A stretch of 59,245 nt of DNA from Cryobacterium sp. (GCF_025463825.1 NZ_JAODBG010000026.1:1-59245); one strand, 5' to 3'; numbered from the stretch's first letter, positions 19,101 through 29,317 are shown. Translations and numbers: made by a program. The notes: generated by a model not told the origin, from the letters alone.

Positions 19101-20378
19101 ATGAAGATCCTTCTCGTTGGGGCGGGTGGCGTCGGTGACGCCTTCGCGAAGATCATTGCCCGCCGCTCGTTCTACGAGCACGTCGTCGTGAGCGACTACG
19201 ATCCGGCTCGGGCGGAGCGCACCATCGCCGCGATCGCGGCCCGGTACGGCAGAGACGTCGCCGCCCGGTTCACCGCCGCGCAGATCGACGCCTCCGACCC
19301 GGAGGTCGTGGCCCGCGTGGCGCGCGAGCACGGCGCCACCCATGTGATGAACGCCGTTGAGCCGAAGTTCGTGCAGAGCATCTTCGCGGGCGCGCTGGCC
19401 GCCGGGGCCGACTACCTCGATATGGCGATGAGCCTGTCGGAGCCGCATCCGACCGACCCGCACACCGAGACCGGTATCAAACTCGGTGACGACCAGTTCG
19501 ACCAGGCCGCCGACTGGGAGACCAGCGGCCGGCTGGCACTGGTGGGCATGGGGGTGGAGCCCGGGCTCTCCGACGTGTTCGCCCGGTACGCCTCCGATCA
19601 CCTGTTCAGCGAGATCGACGAGCTCGGCACCAGGGACGGCGCCAACCTGGTCGTGCGCGACGAGGCCGGCAACGAGATCTTCGCGCCGTCGTTCAGCATC
19701 TGGACCACCATCGAGGAATGCCTGAACCCGCCGGTGATCTTCGAAAAGGACCGCGGCTGGTACACGACGCCGCCGTTCAGCGAGCCGGAGGTGTTCGACT
19801 TCCCTGAGGGAATCGGCCCGGTGGAGTGCGTCAATGTGGAGCACGAAGAGGTGCTGCTGATGCCGCGCTGGCTGGACGCGAAGCGGGTGACGTTCAAGTA
19901 CGGCCTCGGCGAGGAGTTCATCGGGGTGCTGAAGACCCTGCACCTGCTCGGCCTCGACAGCGTGGCCCCGGTGCGGGTGCGCACCAAGAATGGCCCCGCG
20001 ATGGTCGCGCCCCGCGACGTGGTCGCCGCGAGCCTGCCCGACCCGGCCACGATCGGCCCGCGGATGACCGGCAAGACCTGCGCCGGCGTGTGGGTCACCG
20101 GCACCGGCACGGATGGCGCGGCACGGGAGGTCTACCTCTATCACGTGAGCGAAAACGAGTGGACGATGGCCGAATACGACGCCCAGTGCGTGGTCTGGCA
20201 GACTGCCCTCAACCCCGCGATCGCGCTGGAGCTGCTCGCCACCGGAGTCTGGTCCGGCACCGGAGTGCTCGGCCCGGAGGCCTTCGACGCCAAGCCCTAC
20301 CTCGACCTCATGAGCGCGCCCGAACCAACCGGCTACGGCCAGCCCTGGGGTCACGAGGAGCGAACCCCCTCCCCCTGA
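19101..20378 (+). CDS. Saccharopine dehydrogenase-like NAD(P)-binding oxidoreductase
   Basis: The 425-residue protein has an N-terminal Rossmann fold (LLVGAGGVGDA) and the saccharopine dehydrogenase-type catalytic fold with LVGMGVEPGLSDVFARY. Homologous proteins are saccharopine dehydrogenase (lysine pathway) and carboxynorspermidine dehydrogenase (polyamine pathway). Without a partner gene the substrate is open. It stands alone. Downstream are short repeated palindromes. Confidence 0.83.
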   Translation: MKILLVGAGGVGDAFAKIIARRSFYEHVVVSDYDPARAERTIAAIAARYGRDVAARFTAAQIDASDPEVVARVAREHGATHVMNAVEPKFVQSIFAGALAAGADYLDMAMSLSEPHPTDPHTETGIKLGDDQFDQAADWETSGRLALVGMGVEPGLSDVFARYASDHLFSEIDELGTRDGANLVVRDEAGNEIFAPSFSIWTTIEECLNPPVIFEKDRGWYTTPPFSEPEVFDFPEGIGPVECVNVEHEEVLLMPRWLDAKRVTFKYGLGEEFIGVLKTLHLLGLDSVAPVRVRTKNGPAMVAPRDVVAASLPDPATIGPRMTGKTCAGVWVTGTGTDGAAREVYLYHVSENEWTMAEYDAQCVVWQTALNPAIALELLATGVWSGTGVLGPEAFDAKPYLDLMSAPEPTGYGQPWGHEERTPSP

Positions 20379-20384
20379 CCAGCC

Positions 20385-20539
20385 CGCTGGTCGAGCCCGT
20401 CGAGCGTCGTGCGTGCGTGTCGCGCCCACCCGCTGGTCGAGCCTGTCGAAGTGACCCCGCGACGTGTCTGTGTGTCGCTGCCGCGGTCGACAGGGTTGTC
20501 TCGTCGGGTCTCGTCGGGTCTCGACAAGCTCGACCAACG
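20385..20539. repeat. Three REP-like GGTCGAGC...GTCGA palindromic units
   Basis: Units at 20385-20406 and 20431-20451 share CGCTGGTCGAGCC and TGTCGA/CGTCGA. A third, in reverse orientation, is at 20519-20539 (CGACAAGCTCGACCAACG). A related sequence occurs at 31225-31243. They fill the gap between the saccharopine dehydrogenase-like gene and the convergent DUF222 gene and probably act as REP elements or weak terminators. Confidence 0.65.
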
Positions 20540-20590
20540 CAATGGTTGCGTGCCGCGCATGGCTTCGGGCGGTGGTGGCGTGAGGTGGGC

Positions 20591-22231
20591 TCAGTGCTGG
20601 TGGGGCTGCTGGGCGTGCTGTTCGTGGGCGGCGGGGCTCTTGCTGCGTAGCCGGATGAGCGTCTGTCCGGGATCGACCGAGCCTGGAGGCCTGAGCCAGT
20701 AGGTGCCGTGGTGTTCGAAGATCTGCCAGCCCTGGTTGTGCAACAGCAGGTGGTGCGGTGGGCAGAGCAGGATACCCAGGCGGATATCGGTTCTGCCGTG
20801 GTCGCGGAGCCACTGTTCCAGGTGGTGCACCTCGGTGCGGGAAGGCGATTTGTCGCAATCACCCCACCTGCAACCGCCATCTCGGGCCGCCAGCGCGATG
20901 CGTTGGGCTTGACTGAAGATGCGTTCCTCGCGGCCGAGGTTGAGTGGTTGCCCGTCGGTGTCGAAGGTGACCTCGACGGTGCCGCTGGTGCAGATGATCC
21001 GGTCGATGGTCTCTTGGGAGACGGGCACGGCGTTCCCTTCGAGGAAGCCGTGGCCGGTGCCGTCCGGGATGGCCACCAGGGCCTCGGTCGGGTCGGCTGC
21101 CGGTGCCGGCGCCTTGGTGCCAGGTCCGGCCGGCTGGCCGGCCGACGCCGTCGGGGTTGCCGTGGTCAGGATTCGGACGGCGGGGGTGCGGCCGCCGAGC
21201 AACCGGTTGGGGTTGACGGTGCTGCCGGCCTTCAGCAGCTCCAGGAACCCGTCGGCCGTGAGTTGGTCGGTGCTGCGCGGGTCGTCCTGCACGGCTGTGG
21301 CCCAGGCGGCCCGGTCCGGGTCGACGAACCTGACGCCGCCGCGGCGGGGGCCGGTGAGGCCGTCGAGCACGGACAGGATGTACTCACCTTGCTCGGGCGG
21401 GAACAGGCCGTGAACGTGGACCTGGCCTGTGTCGATCTTCCAGACCCGCAGGTAGCGGTCCTCCCACGCTTTCTTCTCGCGCACCGCGATGCCGGCCTCG
21501 TCGAGGCTGTCGCGCATCCGGCGGGAGCGCTTGAGCAGCTCGTCCACGGTCATCCGGGTGGCCTCGAGCAGCAACGTTTGTACGGCGTCGGCGAGGTTCT
21601 CGGCGATGACGATGGTGTCGATGTCGCCCAGGCCGGTGCGGATCGCGTGCGCGGCGGCGACCGAGAGGGCTCCGGTGCCGGTGGCGCGGGAGATGGGGGC
21701 GTACCAGGGCAGGGTGGCGGGCTCCGCGTCGACGGTGATCTCGCTGAAGAGGCCGGGTGGCGTGCCCGCTTCGCCCGGGTCATCGCCCCCGTCGGCCGCG
21801 TCGAGCACCCGCCGCGCCTGCTCTTTCGCCGCGGCGGCTTCGGCCGCTTCGGTGGCGGCGAGCATCCTGCCCACATCGACGAGTTTGCGGGCGTCCTGGC
21901 GGGTGGAGCCGGTGAAGTCCTGAATCAGATCGGCCGGGTTGAGGAAGCCCTGCTGCTGGGCCAGACCCTGCTGGCCGAGCTCGGGCCGGGACCGGTGCTG
22001 GAGGGTTTTCGCCATCCAGGCCTGCCGGGTCTCGACCAGCCGCCGCAGTCGGGCCAGGTCCTTCTGCCCGGCGAGCAACTCCGCATCGGAGAGGGCGTCG
22101 TAGTCGGTGCTGCAGGCCCCGAGCTGCTCGACCGCGTCGACCGCGGCGACCAGTGAATCGGCGGGCACGATCGCCCCCGGCACGATGGCTAGCGCCGTGC
22201 CGGGTGCGAACATGTCTGCGATGATTGCCAT
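20591..22231 (-). CDS. DUF222/13E12-repeat protein with C-terminal HNH endonuclease
   Basis: A 546-residue protein of the 13E12 repeat family common in actinobacteria. The long DUF222 region (about 1-420) precedes a C-terminal HNH nuclease, with CRWGDCDKSP, VHHLEQWL and CPPHHLLLHNQGW supplying the metal-binding His/Asn/His. Such genes are often multicopy and have been linked to mobile elements, but their role is not established. The REP-like repeats just downstream fit that. The start could also be the second Met a few codons later. Confidence 0.87.
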   Translation of the reverse strand: MAIIADMFAPGTALAIVPGAIVPADSLVAAVDAVEQLGACSTDYDALSDAELLAGQKDLARLRRLVETRQAWMAKTLQHRSRPELGQQGLAQQQGFLNPADLIQDFTGSTRQDARKLVDVGRMLAATEAAEAAAAKEQARRVLDAADGGDDPGEAGTPPGLFSEITVDAEPATLPWYAPISRATGTGALSVAAAHAIRTGLGDIDTIVIAENLADAVQTLLLEATRMTVDELLKRSRRMRDSLDEAGIAVREKKAWEDRYLRVWKIDTGQVHVHGLFPPEQGEYILSVLDGLTGPRRGGVRFVDPDRAAWATAVQDDPRSTDQLTADGFLELLKAGSTVNPNRLLGGRTPAVRILTTATPTASAGQPAGPGTKAPAPAADPTEALVAIPDGTGHGFLEGNAVPVSQETIDRIICTSGTVEVTFDTDGQPLNLGREERIFSQAQRIALAARDGGCRWGDCDKSPSRTEVHHLEQWLRDHGRTDIRLGILLCPPHHLLLHNQGWQIFEHHGTYWLRPPGSVDPGQTLIRLRSKSPAAHEQHAQQPHQH

Positions 22232-22314
22232 GTAATGAGGATAGCTCAGTATCGAAGTTCTGTGGTATCAAAACTCAGGCTGTGGAGAACTTTTTGCGCC
22301 CGGTCAGGACCCGG

Positions 22315-22902
22315 TCAGCGGCGGTGATGCGCCGCCGACGCCAGCACCCGGCGGCCCAGCAGATCGCAGGCCGTGACCGTGCGCTTCGCCAGGCGGTGCA
22401 CGGGGATGCGCCCGCCGCCGGCCAGGGACACGTCGTGCCGGATCACCGAGGCGATGCCACGCCCGTAGGTGAGATGCAGCGCCTCCGTGAGCCGCTTGGT
22501 GCGGAACCGGCCCCGGGTGCCCATCGCGACGACGGTCACCCGGGCGAGGCCGGACTGGCCGTACCGCTCCCGCACCGCGCTGAGCAGTTCGTCGGCCGCC
22601 GCGAAGCCGAGCGGCGTGTTCGCCGTGGCGATCACCGCGATGATCGACGGCGATTCCAGCAGGTCAAGGCCCTCACCGAGGGCGTGCGGGCCGAGGTCGT
22701 GCAGCACCAGGCCGCTGTCGATGGTCGCCGCGTCGTCACCGCGCGGCAGGCGGGCGCCCACCGACCCGGACGAGTGGTCGGCGAGCGAGGGCACGCTCGG
22801 CGACAGCTTGGACAGTTGGTCGAACAGGATGGCGGTAAGCGTGGTGGTGCCCACCCCGCCGGCGGTGCCGCAGACGACGATGCGCAGGTTGCCGTGGGTC
22901 AC
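22315..22902 (-). CDS. MinD/ParA-like P-loop protein of the type VII locus
   Basis: The 195-residue protein starts with a deviant Walker A, CGTAGGVGTTT, of the MinD/ParA class, but lacks the first signature Lys. It ends the leftward type VII operon, and its ATG overlaps the EccC stop by four bases. It is shorter than usual for the class, and the second Walker motifs are weak. Its job is unknown; MinD-like proteins of ESX loci are thought to help position or assemble the secretion machine. Confidence 0.6.
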   Translation of the reverse strand: MTHGNLRIVVCGTAGGVGTTTLTAILFDQLSKLSPSVPSLADHSSGSVGARLPRGDDAATIDSGLVLHDLGPHALGEGLDLLESPSIIAVIATANTPLGFAAADELLSAVRERYGQSGLARVTVVAMGTRGRFRTKRLTEALHLTYGRGIASVIRHDVSLAGGGRIPVHRLAKRTVTACDLLGRRVLASAAHHRR

Positions 22903-25900
22903 AGTGCCAACTCCTTCGCCAGGGCGTCGGCCGTTTCGTCGGCCGGGTTCGGGGTGTGCGCGATCTGCACGATCCGCGGCCGGTCGCCGCGCCGCACGAC
23001 GCGTCCGCGGCCGGGCGGCATCTGCTCGGCGTACACCCCGGGCAGGATCTGCCCCTCGGTGCGTTCACCGGACATCACCAGGGTCGTCGCGCCGGTGTCG
23101 CGCAGCGATTGCAGCACCACGTCGTACAACGCACGGGATGCGCCGGCCACCGGCCGCGTCACGATCACGTTGAGCCGCAGCTCGCGTGCGCTCGGCAGGA
23201 ACGGCAGCAGCGGGGCCAGCGGGTCGGTGCCGCCGGAGGCGAGCACGTCGTAGTCGTCCGCGATCACCACGATCCGCGGCCCGGCGGAGCGGTCCGGGGA
23301 GTTCTGCCGCTGCGCCAGCTCGCTGGCGATCGCGGTCGTGAGCACCCGCGCCTGCCCGCTGGATTCAGCGAGCCCGCCCAGGTAGTCGTCCGGGCAGGAC
23401 GACGCGATCTCGCCGCGCACGTCCATGATCGCGATGACCAGTTCGTCGGCGGTGTACCGGCCGATCAGGCCCTGCACGATGCCGCGCACGAACGTGGACT
23501 TGCCGGAGGCGTGGTCGCCGAAGACCAGCACGTGCTGGTCCCGCGACGCCAGGTCCAGGTAGGCCGGCTCCATGGTGTCCTGCCGCAGGCCGAACGGCAC
23601 CGCGTCGGGCGAGTCGATGGCATCGGGCAGCTCGTCGGGCGAGAAACTGTCGGGCAGCAACCGGATGGGCGCCGCCGACGGTCCCTGCCAGCTCTGCGCC
23701 GACCGGGAGGCGAGGGCTTCGATCTCGTCGCCGATCAGGTCGTCCGCGGTGTCGTCGAGAACCGGCAGGGCGATGTGCGCGAACAGGCCCTCGTCGGTGA
23801 TCGCCCGGCCGGGCTGGTCGGCGCGGAGGGCACCGGAGAGCTTGCGGCCCACCTGCGAGTCCATCGGGTCGTTCAGGCGCAGCTCGATCCGGGTGCCGAT
23901 CAGCGGCTGCTGCGCCATCCGCAGCTCGTTCCAGCGGGTCATCGCGAGCACCACGTGGATGCCGAAGCTGGACCCGCGGGCGAGGATGTCGAACAGGGCC
24001 TGCTCGAACTCCTCGAATTCGCTGCGGAGGGCGCCGATGCCGTCCACGAGCAGCACGATGTCGGCCGCGACGAGTTCGGGCACGCCGCCATCGGCGTGCA
24101 TCCGGCGCAGCGTCGGCAGCGAGTCGATGCCGCGTTCGGTGAACAGGCGCTCCCGAGTGGCGAGCATCGCGGCGAGTTCCTCGAGGAGCCGGCGCAGCCG
24201 GTCCCGGTTGGCGCGGGTGGCGACGCCACCCACATGCGGGAAGCCCTCGATGCGGTTCATGCCCGAGCCGGTGAAATCCATCCCGTAGATGCTCACCTGG
24301 CGGGGCGTGTGCGTGAGCGCGATCGACGCGGCCATGGTGCGCAGGAACGTGCTGCGACCGGTCTGCGGGGCGCCGAAGATGGCGACATGGCCGCCGCTGC
24401 GGGTCAGGTCGATCAGCCACGGGTCCTGGCGTTGCTTCTCCGGCTCGTCGAGCAGGCCCATCGGCACCTTGAGCTCCGGGGTCGCCTCGTCGGTCAGGAT
24501 GCGTGACAGCGCGAACCGCTCCGGCAACGGCAGCAACCAGATCGGCGGCACCGTCGTGGCCGAGCCGCGCAGGCCGTCGACGGCCTCGTCGATCAGGGCC
24601 CGCCCCGTCGACGGGCTGGCGAGCGCGTCCTCGGCGGTCTCGTTCTCATTGCGCTGCTGCAGCCCGTTGTAGAGCGGCAGCGGCAACGCCGTGAGCGCCT
24701 CGAGGTCGGCGGACCGGTCGGGCGCGGCATCCGCCTGCACCGCGGGACCGGACACGAACCCGGACCGGAACCGGCGGTAGATCGACGTGTCGACCTTGAG
24801 GTATCCGTATCCGGGGATGGCCGGCAGGTGGAAGGCGTCGGGGGTGTCGAGCACGATGGCACTCTCCGAGGCGGAGAAGGTGCGCAAGCCCACCCGGTAG
24901 GAGAGGTACGTCTCCAGGCCGCGCAGCTTGCCGGCCTCGATGCGCTGGCTGGAGAGCAGCAGGTGCACGCCGATGGACCGGCCGATCCGGCCGATGGTGA
25001 GCAGCAGGTCCACGAAGTCGGGCTCGGCGGTGAGCAGCTCGCCGAATTCGTCGATGACGATGAGCAGGTGCGGCAGCGCCGGCAGGTCGGGGCGGGTGGC
25101 CGCGAGCTCGCGGTAATGCGTGATGGAGGGGGAGTTGCCGGCGTCCTTGAGCAGTTGCTGCCGGCGCACGACCTCCCCGGCGATGCTGACGCGGGCCCGC
25201 TGGGTGAGCTGCGGGTCGTCGGCGAGGTTGTCGATGATGCCGGCCACGTGGGGCAGCCCGGCGAACGGGGCGAACGCGGCACCACCCTTGTAGTCCACCA
25301 GCACCATGCTCACGTCGTCCGGGCCGTGCGACAGCGCCAGGGCGAGGATCAGGGTGCGCAGCATCTCGCTCTTGCCCGACCCGGTGGCGCCGATGGCCAG
25401 GCCGTGCGGGCCCATGCCCAGCTGGGCGGATTCCTTGAGGTCCAGCAGCACCGGTTCGCCGAAGTCGTCCAGGCCCACCGGCACCCGCAGGAAATCCCGG
25501 GGAGAGCGCGGCTCCCAGGCGGTGGCGGCGTCGAACGCGGTGACGTCGCCGATGCCGAGCAGTTCCACGATGTCCACGGCCTTGGCCGATTCCACCTCGT
25601 CCTGCCGGGTCATGCTCAGCCGCAGCGGCGAGAGCATCCGCGCGACGGTTTCGAACAGGGCGGCGGAGATCTGGTCGAGCGTGGCGGCCTGCACCGCGAC
25701 CTGGCCGTCGCCGCTGTCGCGGGCGTCGGAGATCTCGGCCCGGTCGTCGCCGACGGTGACGCGGATGGTCACATCCGACGGTTCGTGCATCCGGTCGCTG
25801 AGCAGGTGCACCATGGTGATCTGCAGGTCGATGGGGGAGAGGTCGGCGTCGGGCACCGGCAGGACGGATGCGACGTGGCCGTAGTCGTCCACGAACACGA

Positions 25901-26864
25901 TCAGCCGGGCGTTCTCGGCCGGGCCGGCGTTGCCGCCGCTGCGTTTGGCGGTGGCCGCGAGCTGGGCACGGTCGCCGAGCTCCTGGCCGAGCACCCGGCG
26001 GAGGGCCTGGGTGTCCCGGGCCACCCGCCGGGCCGGGACCGGCCCGTCGTAGGTGTCTTCGTCGACGAAGTGCGGCAGCAGGTCCACGCCGCGCCAGTCC
26101 TCGGCGGCGGAATCCGGGTAGGCGATGGCCATGTGCACGTCGTCGGGGGCGTGCAGGGCCGCGATCTGCAGGATCAGCGCGCGCGCCACCTGCAGGGCGT
26201 TCTTCCGGTCGCCGATGATGGCCACGGCGCCGGCGCCGTCGAGCTTGAGGTCCACGGGCATGCCTCGCACGGTGGAGTAGTGCTCCGTGACCTGCCGGGC
26301 CTCGCCGGCCAGGATCGGGTCGTACGGCTGCACGGGGTTCTGCTCGGCGGGGATGGCCAGGTCGAACCAGGCCACGTCGCCCAGGCCGAGGCGGGGGCTG
26401 AGAAAGTCGGCGTCGTGGCGGCGGCGTTCCCACAGCCGGCCCGGGTCGCGCACCAGTTCGATCAATGCGGCCGGGTCGGGGTTGAGCAGCTCGGCGGTGG
26501 AACGCACCGACTTGCCGCGCTGGCGCATCCGGGTGCGCAACCCCTCGAGGTAGTCGAGGTAGCGTTCGCGTTGCACCCGCCGGGTGCGGGCGGCTGCGCC
26601 GCGCTGGGTGAGCGCCATGGCGAGGCCGCTGACGATGGCCACGGTGAGGATCAGCGCCCCGATCACCATGAACAGGGCGTTGCCGCGAAGGGTGACCATC
26701 ATGATCACGCTGGTGCCGGCGCCGAGCACCGGCAGTAGCGCCTGGATGGGGACGCCACCCTGGGCGCCGTCCTGCATCGCGGGCGGCGGCGAGATGATTT
26801 CGGCGTCGGTGCGCTGCAGCGGCCGGGTGACCCGGGTGGGCCGGTGCACCAGTCGCAGGGTCAT
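22899..26864 (-). CDS. eccC: Type VII secretion ATPase EccC (three FtsK/SpoIIIE domains)
   Basis: The 1321-residue motor of type VII secretion. Two membrane helices lie near residues 40-90, then a degenerate region and three ATPase modules: Walker A GATGSGKSE at about 491, GAPQTGRST at about 831 and GDHASGKST at about 1119. The second has Arg where Lys is expected, so it is probably a weak ATPase. All three modules are in one chain rather than split as EccCa/EccCb. The ATG overlaps the stop of the upstream MinD-like gene and its stop overlaps the next gene, so it is translated as part of a tight operon. Its job is to recognise Esx-type substrates and drive export. Confidence 0.95.
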   Translation of the reverse strand: MTLRLVHRPTRVTRPLQRTDAEIISPPPAMQDGAQGGVPIQALLPVLGAGTSVIMMVTLRGNALFMVIGALILTVAIVSGLAMALTQRGAAARTRRVQRERYLDYLEGLRTRMRQRGKSVRSTAELLNPDPAALIELVRDPGRLWERRRHDADFLSPRLGLGDVAWFDLAIPAEQNPVQPYDPILAGEARQVTEHYSTVRGMPVDLKLDGAGAVAIIGDRKNALQVARALILQIAALHAPDDVHMAIAYPDSAAEDWRGVDLLPHFVDEDTYDGPVPARRVARDTQALRRVLGQELGDRAQLAATAKRSGGNAGPAENARLIVFVDDYGHVASVLPVPDADLSPIDLQITMVHLLSDRMHEPSDVTIRVTVGDDRAEISDARDSGDGQVAVQAATLDQISAALFETVARMLSPLRLSMTRQDEVESAKAVDIVELLGIGDVTAFDAATAWEPRSPRDFLRVPVGLDDFGEPVLLDLKESAQLGMGPHGLAIGATGSGKSEMLRTLILALALSHGPDDVSMVLVDYKGGAAFAPFAGLPHVAGIIDNLADDPQLTQRARVSIAGEVVRRQQLLKDAGNSPSITHYRELAATRPDLPALPHLLIVIDEFGELLTAEPDFVDLLLTIGRIGRSIGVHLLLSSQRIEAGKLRGLETYLSYRVGLRTFSASESAIVLDTPDAFHLPAIPGYGYLKVDTSIYRRFRSGFVSGPAVQADAAPDRSADLEALTALPLPLYNGLQQRNENETAEDALASPSTGRALIDEAVDGLRGSATTVPPIWLLPLPERFALSRILTDEATPELKVPMGLLDEPEKQRQDPWLIDLTRSGGHVAIFGAPQTGRSTFLRTMAASIALTHTPRQVSIYGMDFTGSGMNRIEGFPHVGGVATRANRDRLRRLLEELAAMLATRERLFTERGIDSLPTLRRMHADGGVPELVAADIVLLVDGIGALRSEFEEFEQALFDILARGSSFGIHVVLAMTRWNELRMAQQPLIGTRIELRLNDPMDSQVGRKLSGALRADQPGRAITDEGLFAHIALPVLDDTADDLIGDEIEALASRSAQSWQGPSAAPIRLLPDSFSPDELPDAIDSPDAVPFGLRQDTMEPAYLDLASRDQHVLVFGDHASGKSTFVRGIVQGLIGRYTADELVIAIMDVRGEIASSCPDDYLGGLAESSGQARVLTTAIASELAQRQNSPDRSAGPRIVVIADDYDVLASGGTDPLAPLLPFLPSARELRLNVIVTRPVAGASRALYDVVLQSLRDTGATTLVMSGERTEGQILPGVYAEQMPPGRGRVVRRGDRPRIVQIAHTPNPADETADALAKELAL

Positions 26865-27733
26865 GCGGTTGCCTCACTGTGTCGGAGTTCGGCGCCCAGC
26901 GAGAGCTGCGCCTCGGTCATGATGGTGCCGGCCAGCTGGGCGTAGGCGATGCGGGTACGGGCGCTCATGGACGCGCTGGGCACGGGCTTGGCGGAGCCGG
27001 CGCTCGGGTCGTGGGGGATCCGGAGAACCGGCACCCCCAGGTCGGGGCCCACCCCCTGCGGGGTCTGCCCGCGGCTGGAACCGCTGACGTCGACGATGAC
27101 GAGCACCACCTGTGGGCCGTCGGCCACACCGGTCAACGCGGGAATGACCGCGACCGCGTCTTCGAGTTCGTGGCGGCGGGACGGCGTGACCACGCAGAGC
27201 ACGTGACTGGCCATGGCCACCTGGGCCAGGTCGATCTGCCAGCCGCGCACGCCCCAGTCGGTGATCGCGAGGTCGAAGAACCGCGACACCGGGTTGATCC
27301 GGTCGAACCAGGTGCGGCTGGGCACCGGAGTGGTCGGATGCGCGGGGTCGCGCAGGTCCAGCCCGATCAGCCCGGAACGGGCAACGGGCAGCCCGGCCGA
27401 GGCCTCCGCGGCCGAGAGCGGCCGGGTGCGTGCCGGCGGCAGGGCGCCCTCGAGGGCGGGAACCCCGGCATGCCAGAGCAGGTTCCGGTCGCCGCCGGAG
27501 GCGTTCACGCCGAGCACCAGGCCCGCGCGACGGTTCGCGAAGATGCTCGCGACCCCGGCCGCCACGGTCGAGGAGCCTGCGCCGCCGCAGGCCTGCACGA
27601 AGCCGACCCGGCGGTTGAGGGTCAACGGCATCCGGATGGCGGCATCCGCATTGGTCAGGTCGTGCAGCCGCGCGCTGGCGCTGCCCACCAGGGCAAGGGG
27701 GAGCGAACGCAGCCCGGCCGCGAGGGTCGACAC
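26861..27733 (-). CDS. MinD-like ATPase-fold protein of the type VII locus
   Basis: About 290 residues from a GTG at 27733 placed right after the EccD stop. A MinD-like fold is suggested by GFVQACGGAGSSTVAAGVAS, but the Walker A lacks its usual Lys (GGAGSST), so ATP hydrolysis is doubtful. It lies between eccD and eccC, with ATGA overlap to eccC. Similar unnamed MinD-like proteins occur in actinobacterial ESX loci. A helper role in assembling the secretion complex is inferred from position only. Confidence 0.65.
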   Translation of the reverse strand: MSTLAAGLRSLPLALVGSASARLHDLTNADAAIRMPLTLNRRVGFVQACGGAGSSTVAAGVASIFANRRAGLVLGVNASGGDRNLLWHAGVPALEGALPPARTRPLSAAEASAGLPVARSGLIGLDLRDPAHPTTPVPSRTWFDRINPVSRFFDLAITDWGVRGWQIDLAQVAMASHVLCVVTPSRRHELEDAVAVIPALTGVADGPQVVLVIVDVSGSSRGQTPQGVGPDLGVPVLRIPHDPSAGSAKPVPSASMSARTRIAYAQLAGTIMTEAQLSLGAELRHSEATA

Positions 27734-27734
27734 G

Positions 27735-29051
27735 CTAGAACGTCCCGAGCAGGTCGGGGTAGACGCCGAACACGCCGAGGGTGACCGGCAGCAGGGCGAC
27801 GACCGCGAACATCTCGAGCGTGTTGCCGGCCCGGCGGAGACGCGCGCGGGTGTGCGCCGGCGGGTGCATCGCAACCACGAGCAGAGCGATCACCGACACG
27901 ACCACGAGGGCCACGAGCACGTACACCTCGGAGCTGTGCGCCACGGCCACGGCGGTGGCGGCGGCGATCGACGCACCCCACAGCACGACGGCCTGGCCGG
28001 CGAGCGGGAACGCTCGTGTGCGCAGCGCGGTGACCAGGATCAGCGCGGCGCCGAGGCCGATGGCCCAGCCCTCCGTCGACGCGGCGAGCAGGCTGGCGGT
28101 GGCCAGCAGGGGCAGGGCCACGGCCACGGTCGACCAGGTCAGCGACCGGTAGGCGTCGTTCACGGTGGCCAGCACGGTCTCCCGGTTGGTGAGTTTGCCG
28201 GCGATCACGAGGTCGTCGATGCCGGTGAGCCCGGAGCTGTTCATGGCGTACCAGGGCAGCATGCCGCAGATCACCGCGGCGGCGACGCCGACGATGGCGG
28301 CCACCTCGAGCGGAGCAAGGCCGAGCAGGTGCAGCAGCACCGGCAGCACGCTCAGCGCGAGGCCGACGAGGCTGGCCCGCAGCGCCGGGCGGATGCCGAG
28401 GCCGAGGCCCAGCGCGACGCCGATGGCGAGCCAGCCCAGGCCGAGGGCGAACACCACGCTCGCGGCCAGCGGCTCGCCGCGCACACCGGTGGCGGCGTCG
28501 GCGAGGCTGAAGGCGGTGGCGGGTACCAGGCCGAGGGCGGCGGCGGCGAACGCGGCGGCCGGCCACCTCTGGTTCAGGCGGCCGAGCAGCACCGACACCA
28601 GCAGGCTGCCGGCGAACACCGCCGCGAGCAGACCACCGGTGTCGGTGAAACCGCCGGTGAACAACAGGGCAGCGACGCCCATCATGGTGCCGATCGCGAC
28701 GGCGCCGACGCCCTCGCGGTGCCGGGCGGCCCACAGGCCGCGCTTGTCGTCCCTGGCCTCGGCGACGACGTCGGTGACGTCGGCGACCTCGGGCGGGGCG
28801 GGGGCCTCGTCCACCCGCAGCAGGCGCAGCAGTTCGCCGGCGGACACGTTCTGTTCGGCCAGCGAGAGGGCGGTGTCCAGCTGCTGCCCGGTCGCGCGCA
28901 CCAGGGTGAGCGGGCGGGCGACCGACCCGGTGCGCTCCTCGAGCAGGTCCATCAACTGCGGAATCAGCGCGGCGATGGTCTCGTCGCCCGGCACCACGAT
29001 CTCGGCCTTGCGGCTGCGGCCCACGATGGTCAGCCGGGTGAAGCCGCTCAC
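27735..29051 (-). CDS. eccD: Type VII secretion membrane channel protein EccD
   Basis: A 438-residue protein with an N-terminal ubiquitin-like domain (about 1-85, beginning SGFTRLTIVGRSRKAEIVVP) and about 11 membrane helices, the EccD layout. It is the main channel-forming component of the ESX complex. The GTG at 29051 overlaps the stop of the small gene upstream (GTGA). EccB and EccE, its usual partners, are not in the window. Confidence 0.9.
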   Translation of the reverse strand: MSGFTRLTIVGRSRKAEIVVPGDETIAALIPQLMDLLEERTGSVARPLTLVRATGQQLDTALSLAEQNVSAGELLRLLRVDEAPAPPEVADVTDVVAEARDDKRGLWAARHREGVGAVAIGTMMGVAALLFTGGFTDTGGLLAAVFAGSLLVSVLLGRLNQRWPAAAFAAAALGLVPATAFSLADAATGVRGEPLAASVVFALGLGWLAIGVALGLGLGIRPALRASLVGLALSVLPVLLHLLGLAPLEVAAIVGVAAAVICGMLPWYAMNSSGLTGIDDLVIAGKLTNRETVLATVNDAYRSLTWSTVAVALPLLATASLLAASTEGWAIGLGAALILVTALRTRAFPLAGQAVVLWGASIAAATAVAVAHSSEVYVLVALVVVSVIALLVVAMHPPAHTRARLRRAGNTLEMFAVVALLPVTLGVFGVYPDLLGTF

Positions 29052-29317
29052 AGCGCGCTTCCCGGTACGAGCGGGGCCGACATCGAGGTCTTCTCGGCAT
29101 CCGCCGCGGCCTTCTGCGCCAGCAGGTCGATCACGAAGGAGGTGCCCACGCATGCCGCGCACGCCACCGCGGCCAGGATCACGCCGGCCAGGAACCGGCG
29201 CATGTTGTCGGTCGTCGCGCGGCGCTCAGACAACTCGCCGAACAGGAAGGCGGCCTGGAGGCGCGCGCGGTGCGTCTTGACGGTCTCAAGGAGCACCACA
29301 TCGTAATCAGATGACAT
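29048..29317 (-). CDS. Small single-span membrane protein in the type VII operon
   Basis: An 89-residue protein with one strong membrane helix (FLAGVILAAVACAACVGTSF) in its second half and a charged cytoplasmic N-terminus (MSSDYDVVLLETVKTHRARL). I chose the ATG at 29317, which overlaps the end of the upstream FHA gene by 11 bases. It overlaps eccD as well. I recognise no family. It may take part of the place of the missing EccB or EccE, but nothing in the sequence proves that. Confidence 0.7.
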   Translation of the reverse strand: MSSDYDVVLLETVKTHRARLQAAFLFGELSERRATTDNMRRFLAGVILAAVACAACVGTSFVIDLLAQKAAADAEKTSMSAPLVPGSAL